Shown piece after piece: positions 11,934 through 18,491 of a DNA stretch of 18,491 nucleotides. Origin of the DNA: an uncultured Oscillospiraceae bacterium (GTDB lineage: Bacteria; Bacillota; Clostridia; Oscillospirales; Oscillospiraceae). The stretch spans positions 1 through 18,491 of the forward strand of contig CAJUPS010000067.1 of assembly GCA_910588045.1 (NCBI GenBank). The letters run 5' to 3'. How positions within the stretch are numbered: the first letter of the stretch is position 1; every line of letters starts with the position of its first letter. Below the pieces are notes generated by a model. The model worked only from the letters and a program-made list of their open reading frames with translations. It was not told the origin of the DNA and did not search any database. The position numbers and the translations under genes are program-made.

Positions 11934-13781
11934 TCAGCCTTCGTCCAATTTTGCCTTGGGGAATCCCATGACGGCCTCGAAGTCCTCCCCGGACATGGTC
12001 TCGTGCTCCAGCAGGTAGGCCGCCACGGCCTCCATCTGCTCCCGGTGCTCCCCCAGCACCTGCTGGCAACGGCGGTAGCCCTCATCGATGATGGCCTTGA
12101 CCTCCTCGTCGATCTGGGCGGCCACCTCCTCGGAGTAGGTCTTGGCCTGGGCCATGGAGCGCCCGATGAACACCTCGTCGTGGCCGGAGTCGAAGCTCAC
12201 GGCCCCCAAACGCTGGCTCATGCCGTAGTTCATGACCATCTTCCGGGCCGTGGCGGAGGCCCGCTGGATGTCGTTGGACGCGCCGGTGGAGATGTCGTCG
12301 AGGAACAGGCTCTCGGCCACCCGTCCGCCCAGCAGGGCGGCGATCTCCTCCTCCATATAGCGCTTGGAGTAGTACCCCCGGTCCTCCCCGGGCAGGGAAA
12401 TGGTCATGCCTCCGGCCTGCCCGCGGGGCACAATGGTCACCTGGTGGACCGGGTCCACGCTGGCCAGGCAGTGGTGCATCACCGCGTGACCCGCCTCGTG
12501 GTAGGCGGTGAGCCTGCGCTCATGGGCGGGCACCACCCGGCTCTTCTTCTCCGGTCCGGCGATGACCTTGATCACCGCCTCCTGGAGGTTGTCCATGGTG
12601 ATGAACTTCTGGTCCTTCCGGGCGGAGAGCAGCGCGCCCTCGTTGACCAGGTTCTCCAGGTCCGCGCCGGTAAAGCCGGAGGTGGCCTGGGCCAGGACCT
12701 TCAGGTCCACGTCCTCCGCCAGGGGCTTATCCTTGGTGTGGACGGTCAGGATCTCCTCCCGCCCCTTGCTGTCGGGGCGGCCCACGAAGACCTGCCGGTC
12801 AAACCGGCCGGGCCGCAGCAGGGCGGGGTCCAGGATGTCCGCGCGGTTGGTGGCCGCCAGGACCACCACGCCGGAGTTGCTGCCGAAGCCGTCCATCTCC
12901 ACCAGCAGCTGGTTGAGGGTCTGCTCCCGCTCATCGTGGCCGCCGCCCAGGCCCGCGCCCCGCTGGCGTCCCACGGCGTCGATCTCATCGATGAACACCA
13001 CCGAGGGGGCCACCTTCTTGGCCTCCTCGAAGAGGTCCCGCACCCGGCTGGCGCCCACGCCCACGTACAGCTCCACGAAGTCAGAGCCGGAGATGGACAG
13101 AAACTGCACCCCCGCCTCCCCGGCCACAGCCTTGGCCAGCAGGGTCTTGCCGGTGCCCGGAGGGCCCACCAGCAGCACGCCCTTGGGGATCCGGGCCCCC
13201 AGTTCCAGATACTTTTTGGGCTCTTTGAGGAAGCCCACGATTTCCCGCAGCTCCTCCTTCTCCTCGTCGGCCCCGGCCACATCGGCGAAGCTGACCTTGT
13301 TCTCGCTGTCGGACCCGAAGCGGATGCGGGCCTTGCCGAAACGCCTGCCCTGGTCCATGCCGCCGCCCCCCTGGGCCCGGATCATCATATACTGCCAGGC
13401 CAGGAAGATGCCCCCGATGAGGAGCACATAGAGGAAAATCTGGCTCCACCAGGGCGGTTGGTAGATGGGACGGTTGTCGTAATCCACGATCACGGCCCGG
13501 TCCTTCTGGTCCCGGATCAGGTCTCCCAGCTCCTCCCAGAACAGCTCCGTGCTGCCCAGCTCGTTGTGGACCGTGGTGCCGTCCCGCAGGGCCAGGTAGA
13601 GCTCGTCCCCGTCCTGGATGACGAAGCTGTGGACCTGCTCCCGCTGGAACAGGTCCCGCACCTGGGCGAAGGAGACGTCCGGCGCGCGGGATGCGCCGAA
13701 GAAGACGTAGTAGGCGCACAGAAGCACCAGCAGGATGGCAAAATAGAGCCCGATGCCGGGCCGGTTTCTCTGTTTCGTCAA
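11934..13781 (-). CDS. ftsH: ATP-dependent zinc metalloprotease FtsH
   Basis: This 615-residue membrane AAA+ protease degrades misfolded membrane and regulatory proteins. It has two N-terminal membrane helices (about 10-28 and 112-130) with a small external domain between them. Walker A is GPPGTGKT (206-213), Walker B is VVFIDE (261-266), and the arginine-finger region is RPGRFDR (323-329). The zinc protease motif is HEAGH (428-432), with the distal ASNDIQRASATARKMVMNYGMS element. The length is usual for Firmicutes. No in-frame ATG fits, so the start is TTG 13781 with AGGGGAG upstream. It lies 4 nt after the hpt stop, so expression depends on hpt. Confidence 0.97.
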   Translation of the reverse strand: MTKQRNRPGIGLYFAILLVLLCAYYVFFGASRAPDVSFAQVRDLFQREQVHSFVIQDGDELYLALRDGTTVHNELGSTELFWEELGDLIRDQKDRAVIVDYDNRPIYQPPWWSQIFLYVLLIGGIFLAWQYMMIRAQGGGGMDQGRRFGKARIRFGSDSENKVSFADVAGADEEKEELREIVGFLKEPKKYLELGARIPKGVLLVGPPGTGKTLLAKAVAGEAGVQFLSISGSDFVELYVGVGASRVRDLFEEAKKVAPSVVFIDEIDAVGRQRGAGLGGGHDEREQTLNQLLVEMDGFGSNSGVVVLAATNRADILDPALLRPGRFDRQVFVGRPDSKGREEILTVHTKDKPLAEDVDLKVLAQATSGFTGADLENLVNEGALLSARKDQKFITMDNLQEAVIKVIAGPEKKSRVVPAHERRLTAYHEAGHAVMHHCLASVDPVHQVTIVPRGQAGGMTISLPGEDRGYYSKRYMEEEIAALLGGRVAESLFLDDISTGASNDIQRASATARKMVMNYGMSQRLGAVSFDSGHDEVFIGRSMAQAKTYSEEVAAQIDEEVKAIIDEGYRRCQQVLGEHREQMEAVAAYLLEHETMSGEDFEAVMGFPKAKLDEG

Positions 13782-13785
13782 AAAA

Positions 13786-14337
13786 TCACTCCCCTTGATA
13801 GACCTCGGGCTTCAAGACCCCGATGTAGGGCAAATTCCGGTACTTCTGGCAGTAGTCCAGTCCGTAGCCCACCACGAACTCGTCCGGCACCACAAAGCCG
13901 ATGTAGTCGGCCGTAATGGTCTTCGTGCGGCGGCTGGGCTTGTCCAGCAGCGTGCAGATGGACACGGAGGCCGCCCCCTTGGTCATAAAATATTGCTTGA
14001 GAAAGTGGAGGGTGTTGCCGGAGTCCAGGATGTCCTCGATGACCACCAGGTTTCTCCCCGTGATGTCCTGCTGGATGTCGTGGGTGATCTTTACCGCCCC
14101 GGAGGTGCTGGTGGCGTTGCCATAGGAGGACACCGCGATAAATTCTACATCGCAGCGGACCTGGCAGGCCCGCACAATGTCCGCCATGAAGATGAAAGCC
14201 CCCCGCAGGACGCTGACGAACAGAGGGTCTTTGTCCTTCAGGTCCTCATACATCTCCATGCCCATGGTTTCGATCCTTGCTGCAATCTGTTTTTCGGTAT
14301 AGAGTACCTTCAGAATGTCCTGATCCATCATGCCCAT
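13786..14337 (-). CDS. hpt: Hypoxanthine phosphoribosyltransferase
   Basis: This 183-residue purine-salvage enzyme makes IMP or GMP from hypoxanthine or guanine and PRPP. VVIEDILDSGNTL (98-110) is the PRPP-binding loop, LFVSVLRGAFIFMADI (39-54) carries the base-side loop, and the C-terminal YIGFVVPDEFVVGYGLDY is the family's purine-contact segment. AAAGGAG lies about 8 nt before ATG 14337. It is followed by ftsH with a 4-nt gap, the conserved hpt-ftsH pairing of Firmicutes. Upstream lies a 443-bp repeat-rich gap with no convincing sigma-A promoter, so the transcription start is unclear. Confidence 0.96.
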   Translation of the reverse strand: MGMMDQDILKVLYTEKQIAARIETMGMEMYEDLKDKDPLFVSVLRGAFIFMADIVRACQVRCDVEFIAVSSYGNATSTSGAVKITHDIQQDITGRNLVVIEDILDSGNTLHFLKQYFMTKGAASVSICTLLDKPSRRTKTITADYIGFVVPDEFVVGYGLDYCQKYRNLPYIGVLKPEVYQGE

Positions 14338-14372
14338 TTTTTGTTTCTCCTTTTCTTCCGTTTATCTTTTCT

Positions 14373-14389
14373 TCGCGCCTCCGGCGCGA
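14373..14389 (-). repeat. Short hairpin in the hpt leader
   Basis: TCGCGCC (14373-14379) pairs with GGCGCGA (14383-14389) around TCC. It lies between the 55-nt repeat and the hpt ribosome site. The dnaB leader has the same order of elements. Confidence 0.55.
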
Positions 14390-14413
14390 GGGGGATTTCC
14401 TTCTTGTCGATGG

Positions 14414-14472
14414 CCCGGGAGCTGCGCGCCCCCGGACTCCGCGCCTACTTTTTGTGCGAACAAAAAGTAGGC
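14414..14472. repeat. Dispersed repeat, copy 1 (upstream of hpt)
   Basis: Bases 14414-14468 match 18437-18491 at 51 of 55 positions. The copy contains a 13-bp inverted repeat (14443-14455 with 14460-14472) around GCGA, so the arms read GCCTACTTTTTGT and its complement. A second hairpin follows, CTTAAACC at 14482-14489 with GGTTTAAG at 14494-14501. It may act as a terminator-like or insertion-prone intergenic element. The second copy runs into the end of the window. Confidence 0.85.
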
Positions 14473-14692
14473 AAAAAGTCGCTTAAACCTGGCGGTTTAA
14501 GAATCCCTTGATGACGGGGTATTTATTTTTCGCTACGACCTTTGGTCGGGTTTTTCTATTGTAAGTGCCGTGGGCCGATGCCGGTGCTTACTTCTGCGCA
14601 CAGTCCTAGCGATACTGCTGGTTGCCTCGCGGCACTCGGCACGGGGGTCTGATGGGGCGCTTCTCGGGAGTGCGGTTCGGCTTTGTAACAAC
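14473..14692. other. Unexplained part of the 443-bp gap between the GNAT gene and hpt
   Basis: No convincing reading frame, tRNA or known RNA was recognised here. It contains the CTTAAACC hairpin (14482-14501), a small stem CGACC/GGTCG around TTT followed by GGTTTTT (about 14536-14555), and long-range complementarity between AGTGCCG near 14563 and CGGCACT near 14630. It may be a structured RNA, a decayed mobile element or extended repeat. Base composition is mixed. Confidence 0.4.
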
Positions 14693-14779
14693 CCGTAGGG
14701 GCGCACATTGTGCGCCCGCACGGTAATGCGGTGGGTATCGGTAGACCGGGCGCACAATGTGCGCCCCTACGGGGTTGTT
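14687..14779. repeat. Nested inverted repeat with 26-bp perfect arms
   Basis: Bases 14693-14718 are the exact reverse complement of 14747-14772, and AACAAC outside continues the match past one bulged base. Each arm is itself a hairpin (GGGCGCACA, one base, TGTGCGCCC). The 28-bp centre is unpaired. It begins right after the GNAT stop codon on the minus strand, so it can act as a terminator. Related GTAGGGGCG-type repeats are widespread in intergenic regions of gut Clostridia; that comparison is from memory. Confidence 0.85.
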
Positions 14780-14780
14780 G

Positions 14781-15218
14781 TCAGCAATTTTGCATATTGC
14801 TATAGACCAATTCCTTCCGCAAAATAATCTCCAGTGGTTCTCCCGGCAGCAGCAGAGAACCGCAGTCCGCATAACCGCTTTTCCGGAAGAAAAACTGCCC
14901 CTGCTCGCTGGCGAGCGTGGAGGTCAGAGCCTCCCGGTAACCGGCCATGGACATCTCCTGCTCCCAGCATTGGAGCAGTTGACCGCCATAGCCTTTTCTT
15001 CTGTATGCCTCGAAAAAGTACAGCATATTCAAAAAAGGCAGATTATCCCAGAACAAATTGTACCGTAGCCATCCTGCCAGCTGACCGCCGCACAGCATAA
15101 AGAGAACCCTTTTTGCGGCAATGCTGTTTTGCAGCTCGTTGGCGCTGATATGCCGGTCGTGGCCATGCAATAAGGGAAAGTCCTCCGCCGTGGCATATCG
15201 GATTTCTGGCTTCTCCAT
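14781..15218 (-). CDS. GNAT-family N-acetyltransferase
   Basis: This 145-residue protein fits a compact GNAT fold. IRYATAEDFPLLHGHDRHIS is the N-terminal motif, VLFMLCGGQLAGWLRYNLFWDNLPFLNMLYFFEAYRRKGYGGQLL carries the central strands and acetyl-CoA loop (RRKGYGGQLL, 73-82), and TSTLASEQGQFFFRKSGYADCGSLLLP ends the fold. The substrate is unknown. ATG 15218 has an AGAGGTG site upstream. Its start lies 4 nt past the stop of the DUF1648 gene, so it belongs to the dnaB-tilS operon. Its codon use is slightly less GC-rich than dnaB and tilS. Confidence 0.88.
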   Translation of the reverse strand: MEKPEIRYATAEDFPLLHGHDRHISANELQNSIAAKRVLFMLCGGQLAGWLRYNLFWDNLPFLNMLYFFEAYRRKGYGGQLLQCWEQEMSMAGYREALTSTLASEQGQFFFRKSGYADCGSLLLPGEPLEIILRKELVYSNMQNC

Positions 15219-15222
15219 CCCA

Positions 15223-15675
15223 CTACACCTCTTTCTGATTTCTTACAAACCGCAGGACGGATACCAGAAATCCGGTCATCAGCACCGCCAGCAGGGCGAT
15301 GACTACCGGCAGTAGCCACGTCCCCATGGGCCGGGACAGGGCGCTATGCCACTCGATGACCGCGAAAGCACCCACCATGACCACCTTTGTTCCCGCCAGC
15401 CAGGTGTAGGCCGACCGGGGCAGTTCACTGTTTTTGATGGGAATCCAGACGGCAGAAATGATGCAATACAGAAAAGCACCGCAAAACGGCAGCAGGAGCA
15501 GCTCCCACTTGTCCCCCCAGCGGTCGATCTCCCCCGCGCTGTTGTAGTGGCCGGGGACCTGGTCCGGGATCTGGCTCCAGAAGAGAAGCAGACCCAGAAT
15601 CATCCCCAGTATCATTGCTGCGCACGCACATTCTATGATCTTCTGCGGCAGGGTCAGCCTGGAGGCTTTCTTCAT
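15223..15675 (-). CDS. DUF1648-domain membrane protein
   Basis: This 150-residue protein has about four membrane helices (near 15-34, 59-81, 95-109 and 118-142). IPDQVPGHYNSAGEIDRWGDK (36-56) is the DUF1648 signature, as found at the N-terminus of SdpI-type immunity proteins and many small stand-alone Firmicutes membrane proteins. SdpI's own immunity region is not seen, so an immunity role should not be assumed. ATG 15675 has GGGGGAG 7 nt upstream and overlaps the tilS stop as ATGA. It sits in the dnaB-tilS operon next to a GNAT gene. Confidence 0.85.
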   Translation of the reverse strand: MKKASRLTLPQKIIECACAAMILGMILGLLLFWSQIPDQVPGHYNSAGEIDRWGDKWELLLLPFCGAFLYCIISAVWIPIKNSELPRSAYTWLAGTKVVMVGAFAVIEWHSALSRPMGTWLLPVVIALLAVLMTGFLVSVLRFVRNQKEV

Positions 15676-17006
15676 GGCGTTCTCCCCCCATCCGTTCTTT
15701 GAAAGGTGATGACCTGGCAGGACTCCCCGGCCTCCGGGCGGAGGGGACGGGTTACGGCTACGCCAAGTACGGCGGCAACGGTCCCGTTCAGGAGCACCGC
15801 GGGGTGCTCCGCCCGGCGCTCGATGGGGATGCCCGCGTCGGCGAAGAGGCGCTTGATGGTCCGGCTCCCGTTCTCCACCGCCAGACGGCCCGTGCCGTCC
15901 CAGGCGGCAACCGTCAGCTCGCCGCCGGTATCCCGGAAGACCAGTCTGTCCGGCCCGCTTTCTCCTGGAACGGCTTGCCGCTCCAGCGTTATTTTCCATG
16001 CGCCCCAGTCCTGCTCCCCCTCGTGAAGCACAAGAGGCGGCGGGAGGGGGGACTGCTTTTTCAGGATCAGCCGGTGGGGCTTCCGGATGGCGCACAGCCC
16101 CTGGGGCAGGTCCAGACAGCCGCCGCTTCTGAGGGACAGTACGGCCTCCGTCTGGGGCTTGGTCAATTCAACGCCCAATTTCTGTCCCATCGTCCGGACC
16201 AGGCGGCGCTGGATGGGCCTGTCCTGCCGGTTCAGCACGGGGACGGGCAGGGTGACCGCGCCGTCTGCCGCCTCCGGCACGAGGGATGCCGCCTCTGCGC
16301 GGAGGTGGGCGTCCTCCTCCCGCAAAAGCTCCGCCGCCGCCGCGATGCGGCCCGCCGCACCGGGAGCCATCTCCTCCAGCAGCGGCAGGACCTCCAGGCG
16401 AAGGCGGTTGCGGGTAAAGCGGGTATCAAGATTGCTCTCGTCCTCCACGTAAGGGAGGTCGTTTCGCGCGACATACTCGTCGATCTCCGCCCGGCTGGTC
16501 TCCAGGAGCGGGCGGATGATGTTGCCGCGCACCGGGGCGATGCCGCCAAGTCCCTGGAGTCCCGTCCCCCGCAGGAGGTGGAGCAGCACGGTCTCGGCGT
16601 TGTCGTCCCGGTGGTGGGCCGTGGCGATGCGGGCCGCGCCCATGTCCCGGGCAGCGGTCTCCAGGAAGGCGTAGCGCAGCTTCCGGGCGGCGTCCTCCAA
16701 CCCCAGGCCCTCCCGGGCGGCAAAGTCTCTCACGTCCCCCGCGCCGCAGGTCAGGGGGATGTTTCGCTCCCGGCACCAGTCCCGGACGAACGCCTCGTCC
16801 CGGTCGGCTGTGGGGCGAAGGCGGTGGTTGAAGTGCGCGGCCGCCACGCGGAAGTCCCCCCGCTCCGTCAGAGCGGAGAGCAGGTGGAGCATGACCATGG
16901 AGTCCCGCCCGCCGGACACGGCGCACAGCACCAGTCCGTCCAGCATCCCCCACTTCCCGGCGTAGCTCCCCACCCGCCAGGCCAGGGGATCAATCATCCT
17001 CGTCAT
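15672..17006 (-). CDS. tilS: tRNA(Ile)-lysidine synthetase
   Basis: This 444-residue enzyme uses ATP and lysine to modify C34 of the AUA-reading tRNA(Ile) and is essential in bacteria. VLCAVSGGRDSMVMLHLL has the PP-loop SGGRDS (31-36). ATAHHRDDNAETVLLHLLRGTG and GIAPVRGNIIRPLL are TilS hallmarks, followed by YVEDESNLDTRFTRNRLR. The C-terminal third is the TilS substrate-binding part (VENGSRTIKRLFADAGIP). ATG 17006 was chosen because GGAG lies 8 nt upstream; ATG 16997 sits directly after a GACGAGG and is a weaker choice. It overlaps the dnaB end by 17 nt. Confidence 0.96.
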   Translation of the reverse strand: MTRMIDPLAWRVGSYAGKWGMLDGLVLCAVSGGRDSMVMLHLLSALTERGDFRVAAAHFNHRLRPTADRDEAFVRDWCRERNIPLTCGAGDVRDFAAREGLGLEDAARKLRYAFLETAARDMGAARIATAHHRDDNAETVLLHLLRGTGLQGLGGIAPVRGNIIRPLLETSRAEIDEYVARNDLPYVEDESNLDTRFTRNRLRLEVLPLLEEMAPGAAGRIAAAAELLREEDAHLRAEAASLVPEAADGAVTLPVPVLNRQDRPIQRRLVRTMGQKLGVELTKPQTEAVLSLRSGGCLDLPQGLCAIRKPHRLILKKQSPLPPPLVLHEGEQDWGAWKITLERQAVPGESGPDRLVFRDTGGELTVAAWDGTGRLAVENGSRTIKRLFADAGIPIERRAEHPAVLLNGTVAAVLGVAVTRPLRPEAGESCQVITFQRTDGGRTP

Positions 17007-18345
17007 AGCGCATCTCCAGGGTGCTGAAGGTAACGTACTCCGGCGCCCAGCGGAGGGGCACCTTGCCGGTCTCGCCGTGGCGGTTCTTGGCCACGATGCA
17101 CTCGGCGGTATTCCGCTTTTCCGTGTCGTCGTTGTAGTAGTCCTCGCGGTAGAGGAACATGACAATATCCGCATCCTGCTCGATGGCGCCGGAGTCCCGG
17201 AGGTCGGAGAGCATGGGGCGCTTGTCCTCCCGCTTCTCGTTGGCGCGGCTGAGCTGGCTGAGGCAGATGACGGGCACGTCCAGCTCCTTGGCCATGATCT
17301 TCAGCATCCGGGAGATGTCACTGACGGCCTGCTGGCGGTTCTCTCCGGCGTAGCTCTTGCCGCCGGAGGAGCTCATGAGCTGGAGATAGTCCACGATGAC
17401 CAGCCCCAGGTTGTCCAGCCTCCGGCACTTGGCGTTCATATCGGCGGCGGTGAGCATGGGGTTGTCGTCGATCCGGATGTCGGTCTGGCGCAGAGTCCGG
17501 GCGGCCTGGGTGATCTTGCCCCAGTCGGTGGCGCTGAGCCGTCCGGTCATGAGCTTGCTCAGATCCACCAGCCCCTCCGAGGCCATCAGGCGCACCAGCA
17601 GCTGCTCCTTGCTCATCTCCAGGGAGAAGACGGCCACGGTCTTCTGGGACTGCCGGGCCACATTGAGGGCCATATTCATCGCGAAGGAGCTCTTGCCCAC
17701 GCCGGGGCGGGCCGCCAGGAGAATCAGGTCTGATTTATTCAGTCCGTGGATCTTCTGATCCACGGTGGAGAAACCGCTGGGCAGGCCCGGCAGGCCCGTT
17801 TTCCCGGAGGCCAGCTCATTGAGCCTGTCCAGGAAGGGCTTAATGAGCTGGGCCACAGGGGTGAGTTCCTGGCTGCTCCGGCCCCGGCGGATGGCATAGA
17901 TTTTTTGCTCCGATGCCTCCAGAATATCCTGGGCGTCGCCCAGGCCCTCCTGAACCATGGCGGTGATCTCTCCGGCGGCCTTCACCAGGGAGCGGAGGAG
18001 CGCCTTGCTCTGGATAATCTTCACGTACTCCATGGCGTTGGCGCTGGTGGGCGTGATCTCCATGAGCTGGATCAGGTAGTTCTTGGTGGTCTGCTCGTCG
18101 AAGGTGCCGTTTTTCTGCATCTCGTCCACTACGGTTACCCCGTCGATGGGTTTCGAGTAGCTGAACATGGTATAAATGGTTTCAAAGATGTCCCGGTTTT
18201 GCTTCACATAGAAGTCCTCGGGCTGGAGCTTGTCCATGACGTCCTTGATGCAGTCGGCATCAATCAGCATGGCTCCCAGGACAGATTGCTCTGCCTCCAG
18301 GTTATGGGGCATCTGTCTTGACAGGATTTCATCTTCAAAGGCCAT
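16990..18345 (-). CDS. dnaB: Replicative DNA helicase
   Basis: This 451-residue hexameric helicase unwinds DNA at the replication fork. The N-terminal domain reads MPHNLEAEQSVLGAMLIDA, then a linker near 150-185 (RRGRSSQELTPVAQLI). The RecA-like domain has Walker A ARPGVGKS (212-219), the SLEMSKEQL helix (H1a), Walker B LGLVIVDYLQLM and the DnaB family block SQLSRANEKREDKRPMLSDLRDSGAIEQDADIVMFLYR. No intein or insertion is seen. ATG 18345 has AAAGGAGG about 8 nt upstream. It leads the operon with tilS, and rplI is the expected upstream neighbour but lies outside the window. Confidence 0.97.
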   Translation of the reverse strand: MAFEDEILSRQMPHNLEAEQSVLGAMLIDADCIKDVMDKLQPEDFYVKQNRDIFETIYTMFSYSKPIDGVTVVDEMQKNGTFDEQTTKNYLIQLMEITPTSANAMEYVKIIQSKALLRSLVKAAGEITAMVQEGLGDAQDILEASEQKIYAIRRGRSSQELTPVAQLIKPFLDRLNELASGKTGLPGLPSGFSTVDQKIHGLNKSDLILLAARPGVGKSSFAMNMALNVARQSQKTVAVFSLEMSKEQLLVRLMASEGLVDLSKLMTGRLSATDWGKITQAARTLRQTDIRIDDNPMLTAADMNAKCRRLDNLGLVIVDYLQLMSSSGGKSYAGENRQQAVSDISRMLKIMAKELDVPVICLSQLSRANEKREDKRPMLSDLRDSGAIEQDADIVMFLYREDYYNDDTEKRNTAECIVAKNRHGETGKVPLRWAPEYVTFSTLEMRYDEDD

Positions 18346-18361
18346 CGGGGCACCTCCTTTT

Positions 18362-18413
18362 GTGCCGCCCTGCGGGCGGCACCGGCTTTTTAATCTGCCG
18401 CCCTTCGGGCGGC
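18362..18413. repeat. Two hairpins in the dnaB leader
   Basis: GTGCCGCCC (18362-18370) pairs with GGGCGGCAC (18374-18382), and GCCGCCC (18397-18403) with GGGCGGC (18407-18413). The first ends 4 nt before the dnaB AAGGAGG on the minus strand without hiding it. They may be upstream terminators, processing signals or repeats; no strong T tract follows on the minus strand. Confidence 0.6.
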
Positions 18414-18436
18414 GTCCACTTGTTTCTTTTTGTTAC

Positions 18437-18491
18437 CCCGGGACCTACGCGGCCCCGGACTCCGCGCCTACTTTTTGTGTGAACAAAAAGT
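18437..18491. repeat. Dispersed repeat, copy 2 (upstream of dnaB, cut by the window end)
   Basis: This matches 14414-14468 at 51 of 55 bases, including the CTACTTTTTGTG / GAACAAAAAGT hairpin arms, with the only change past the first 16 bases in the loop (C to T). The matching end of the hairpin lies outside the window. Confidence 0.85.

Noticed and set aside
11811..13916. 701-residue open frame antisense to ftsH
   Set aside because: The longest frame in the window, but its translation is biased (His/Leu/Gly/Val) and ftsH on the other strand has every expected motif.
14520..14690. Possible tRNA, SRP RNA or RNase P RNA
   Set aside because: No cloverleaf, no T-loop consensus and no SRP or RNase P core motifs were found.
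14533..14757. 74-residue frame in the repeat-rich gap
   Set aside because: Runs through the inverted repeat, Arg/Thr/Ser-rich, with no ribosome site or homology recognised.
15223..15675. SdpI-type bacteriocin immunity protein
   Set aside because: Only the DUF1648 part is present, the SdpI region is lacking, and there is no toxin gene nearby.

Overview
This window looks like chromosomal DNA from a GC-rich, strictly anaerobic gut Clostridium of the Oscillospiraceae type (Flavonifractor, Pseudoflavonifractor or Oscillibacter-like). That is inferred from gene content and style: an NfnAB ferredoxin:NADP oxidoreductase, a DUF4358/transglutaminase lipoprotein, Firmicutes-type AGGAGG ribosome sites and a dnaB-tilS-hpt-ftsH cluster. 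There is no 16S gene or other direct taxonomic marker. No tRNA, rRNA, CRISPR array, transposase or phage gene was seen.

Left part (1-6551, mostly + strand). The window opens inside the 3' end of a glutaminase gene. A strong extended -10 promoter then starts the nfnA - small unknown ORF - nfnB operon, which ends in a strong hairpin terminator shared with the convergent gene downstream. Next is a divergent pair: a NAD(P)-binding YwnB-like protein on the minus strand and an HxlR-type redox/xenobiotic regulator on the plus strand. The 301-bp gap between them is rich in palindromes. A three-gene operon follows: a DUF2975-like seven-helix membrane protein, a YozG-like small Xre regulator and an unrecognised lipoprotein. 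Its promoter is flanked by two 20-bp direct repeats 44 bp apart, which are good operator candidates.

Middle part (6573-11821, minus strand). A bidirectional terminator separates the two halves. Reading leftward along the minus strand from the right: a cytoplasmic carboxypeptidase-regulatory-like beta-sandwich protein; a small NRDD-like protein coupled by a 4-nt overlap to a DUF4358/Pro-Glu-linker/transglutaminase lipoprotein; a membrane-anchored parvulin foldase with two parvulin-like domains, the first degenerate; the tRNA t6A dehydratase TcdA; and a GNAT acetyltransferase overlapping TcdA by 4 nt.

Right part (11934-18491, minus strand). This is the housekeeping cluster dnaB > tilS > DUF1648 membrane protein > GNAT > (443-bp repeat-rich gap) > hpt > ftsH. 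The first four genes overlap or lie 4 nt apart, and hpt and ftsH are 4 nt apart. The DUF1648 and GNAT genes plus the repeat-rich gap interrupt the usual tilS-hpt-ftsH order. A 55-nt repeat containing a hairpin occurs upstream of both hpt and dnaB, and a nested inverted repeat with 26-bp perfect arms follows the GNAT gene.

Most of the window is ordinary core genome. The parts worth a second look are the putative autoregulated DUF2975/YozG/lipoprotein operon, the small ORF inside the nfn operon, the dispersed repeats, and the duplicated parvulin domain.
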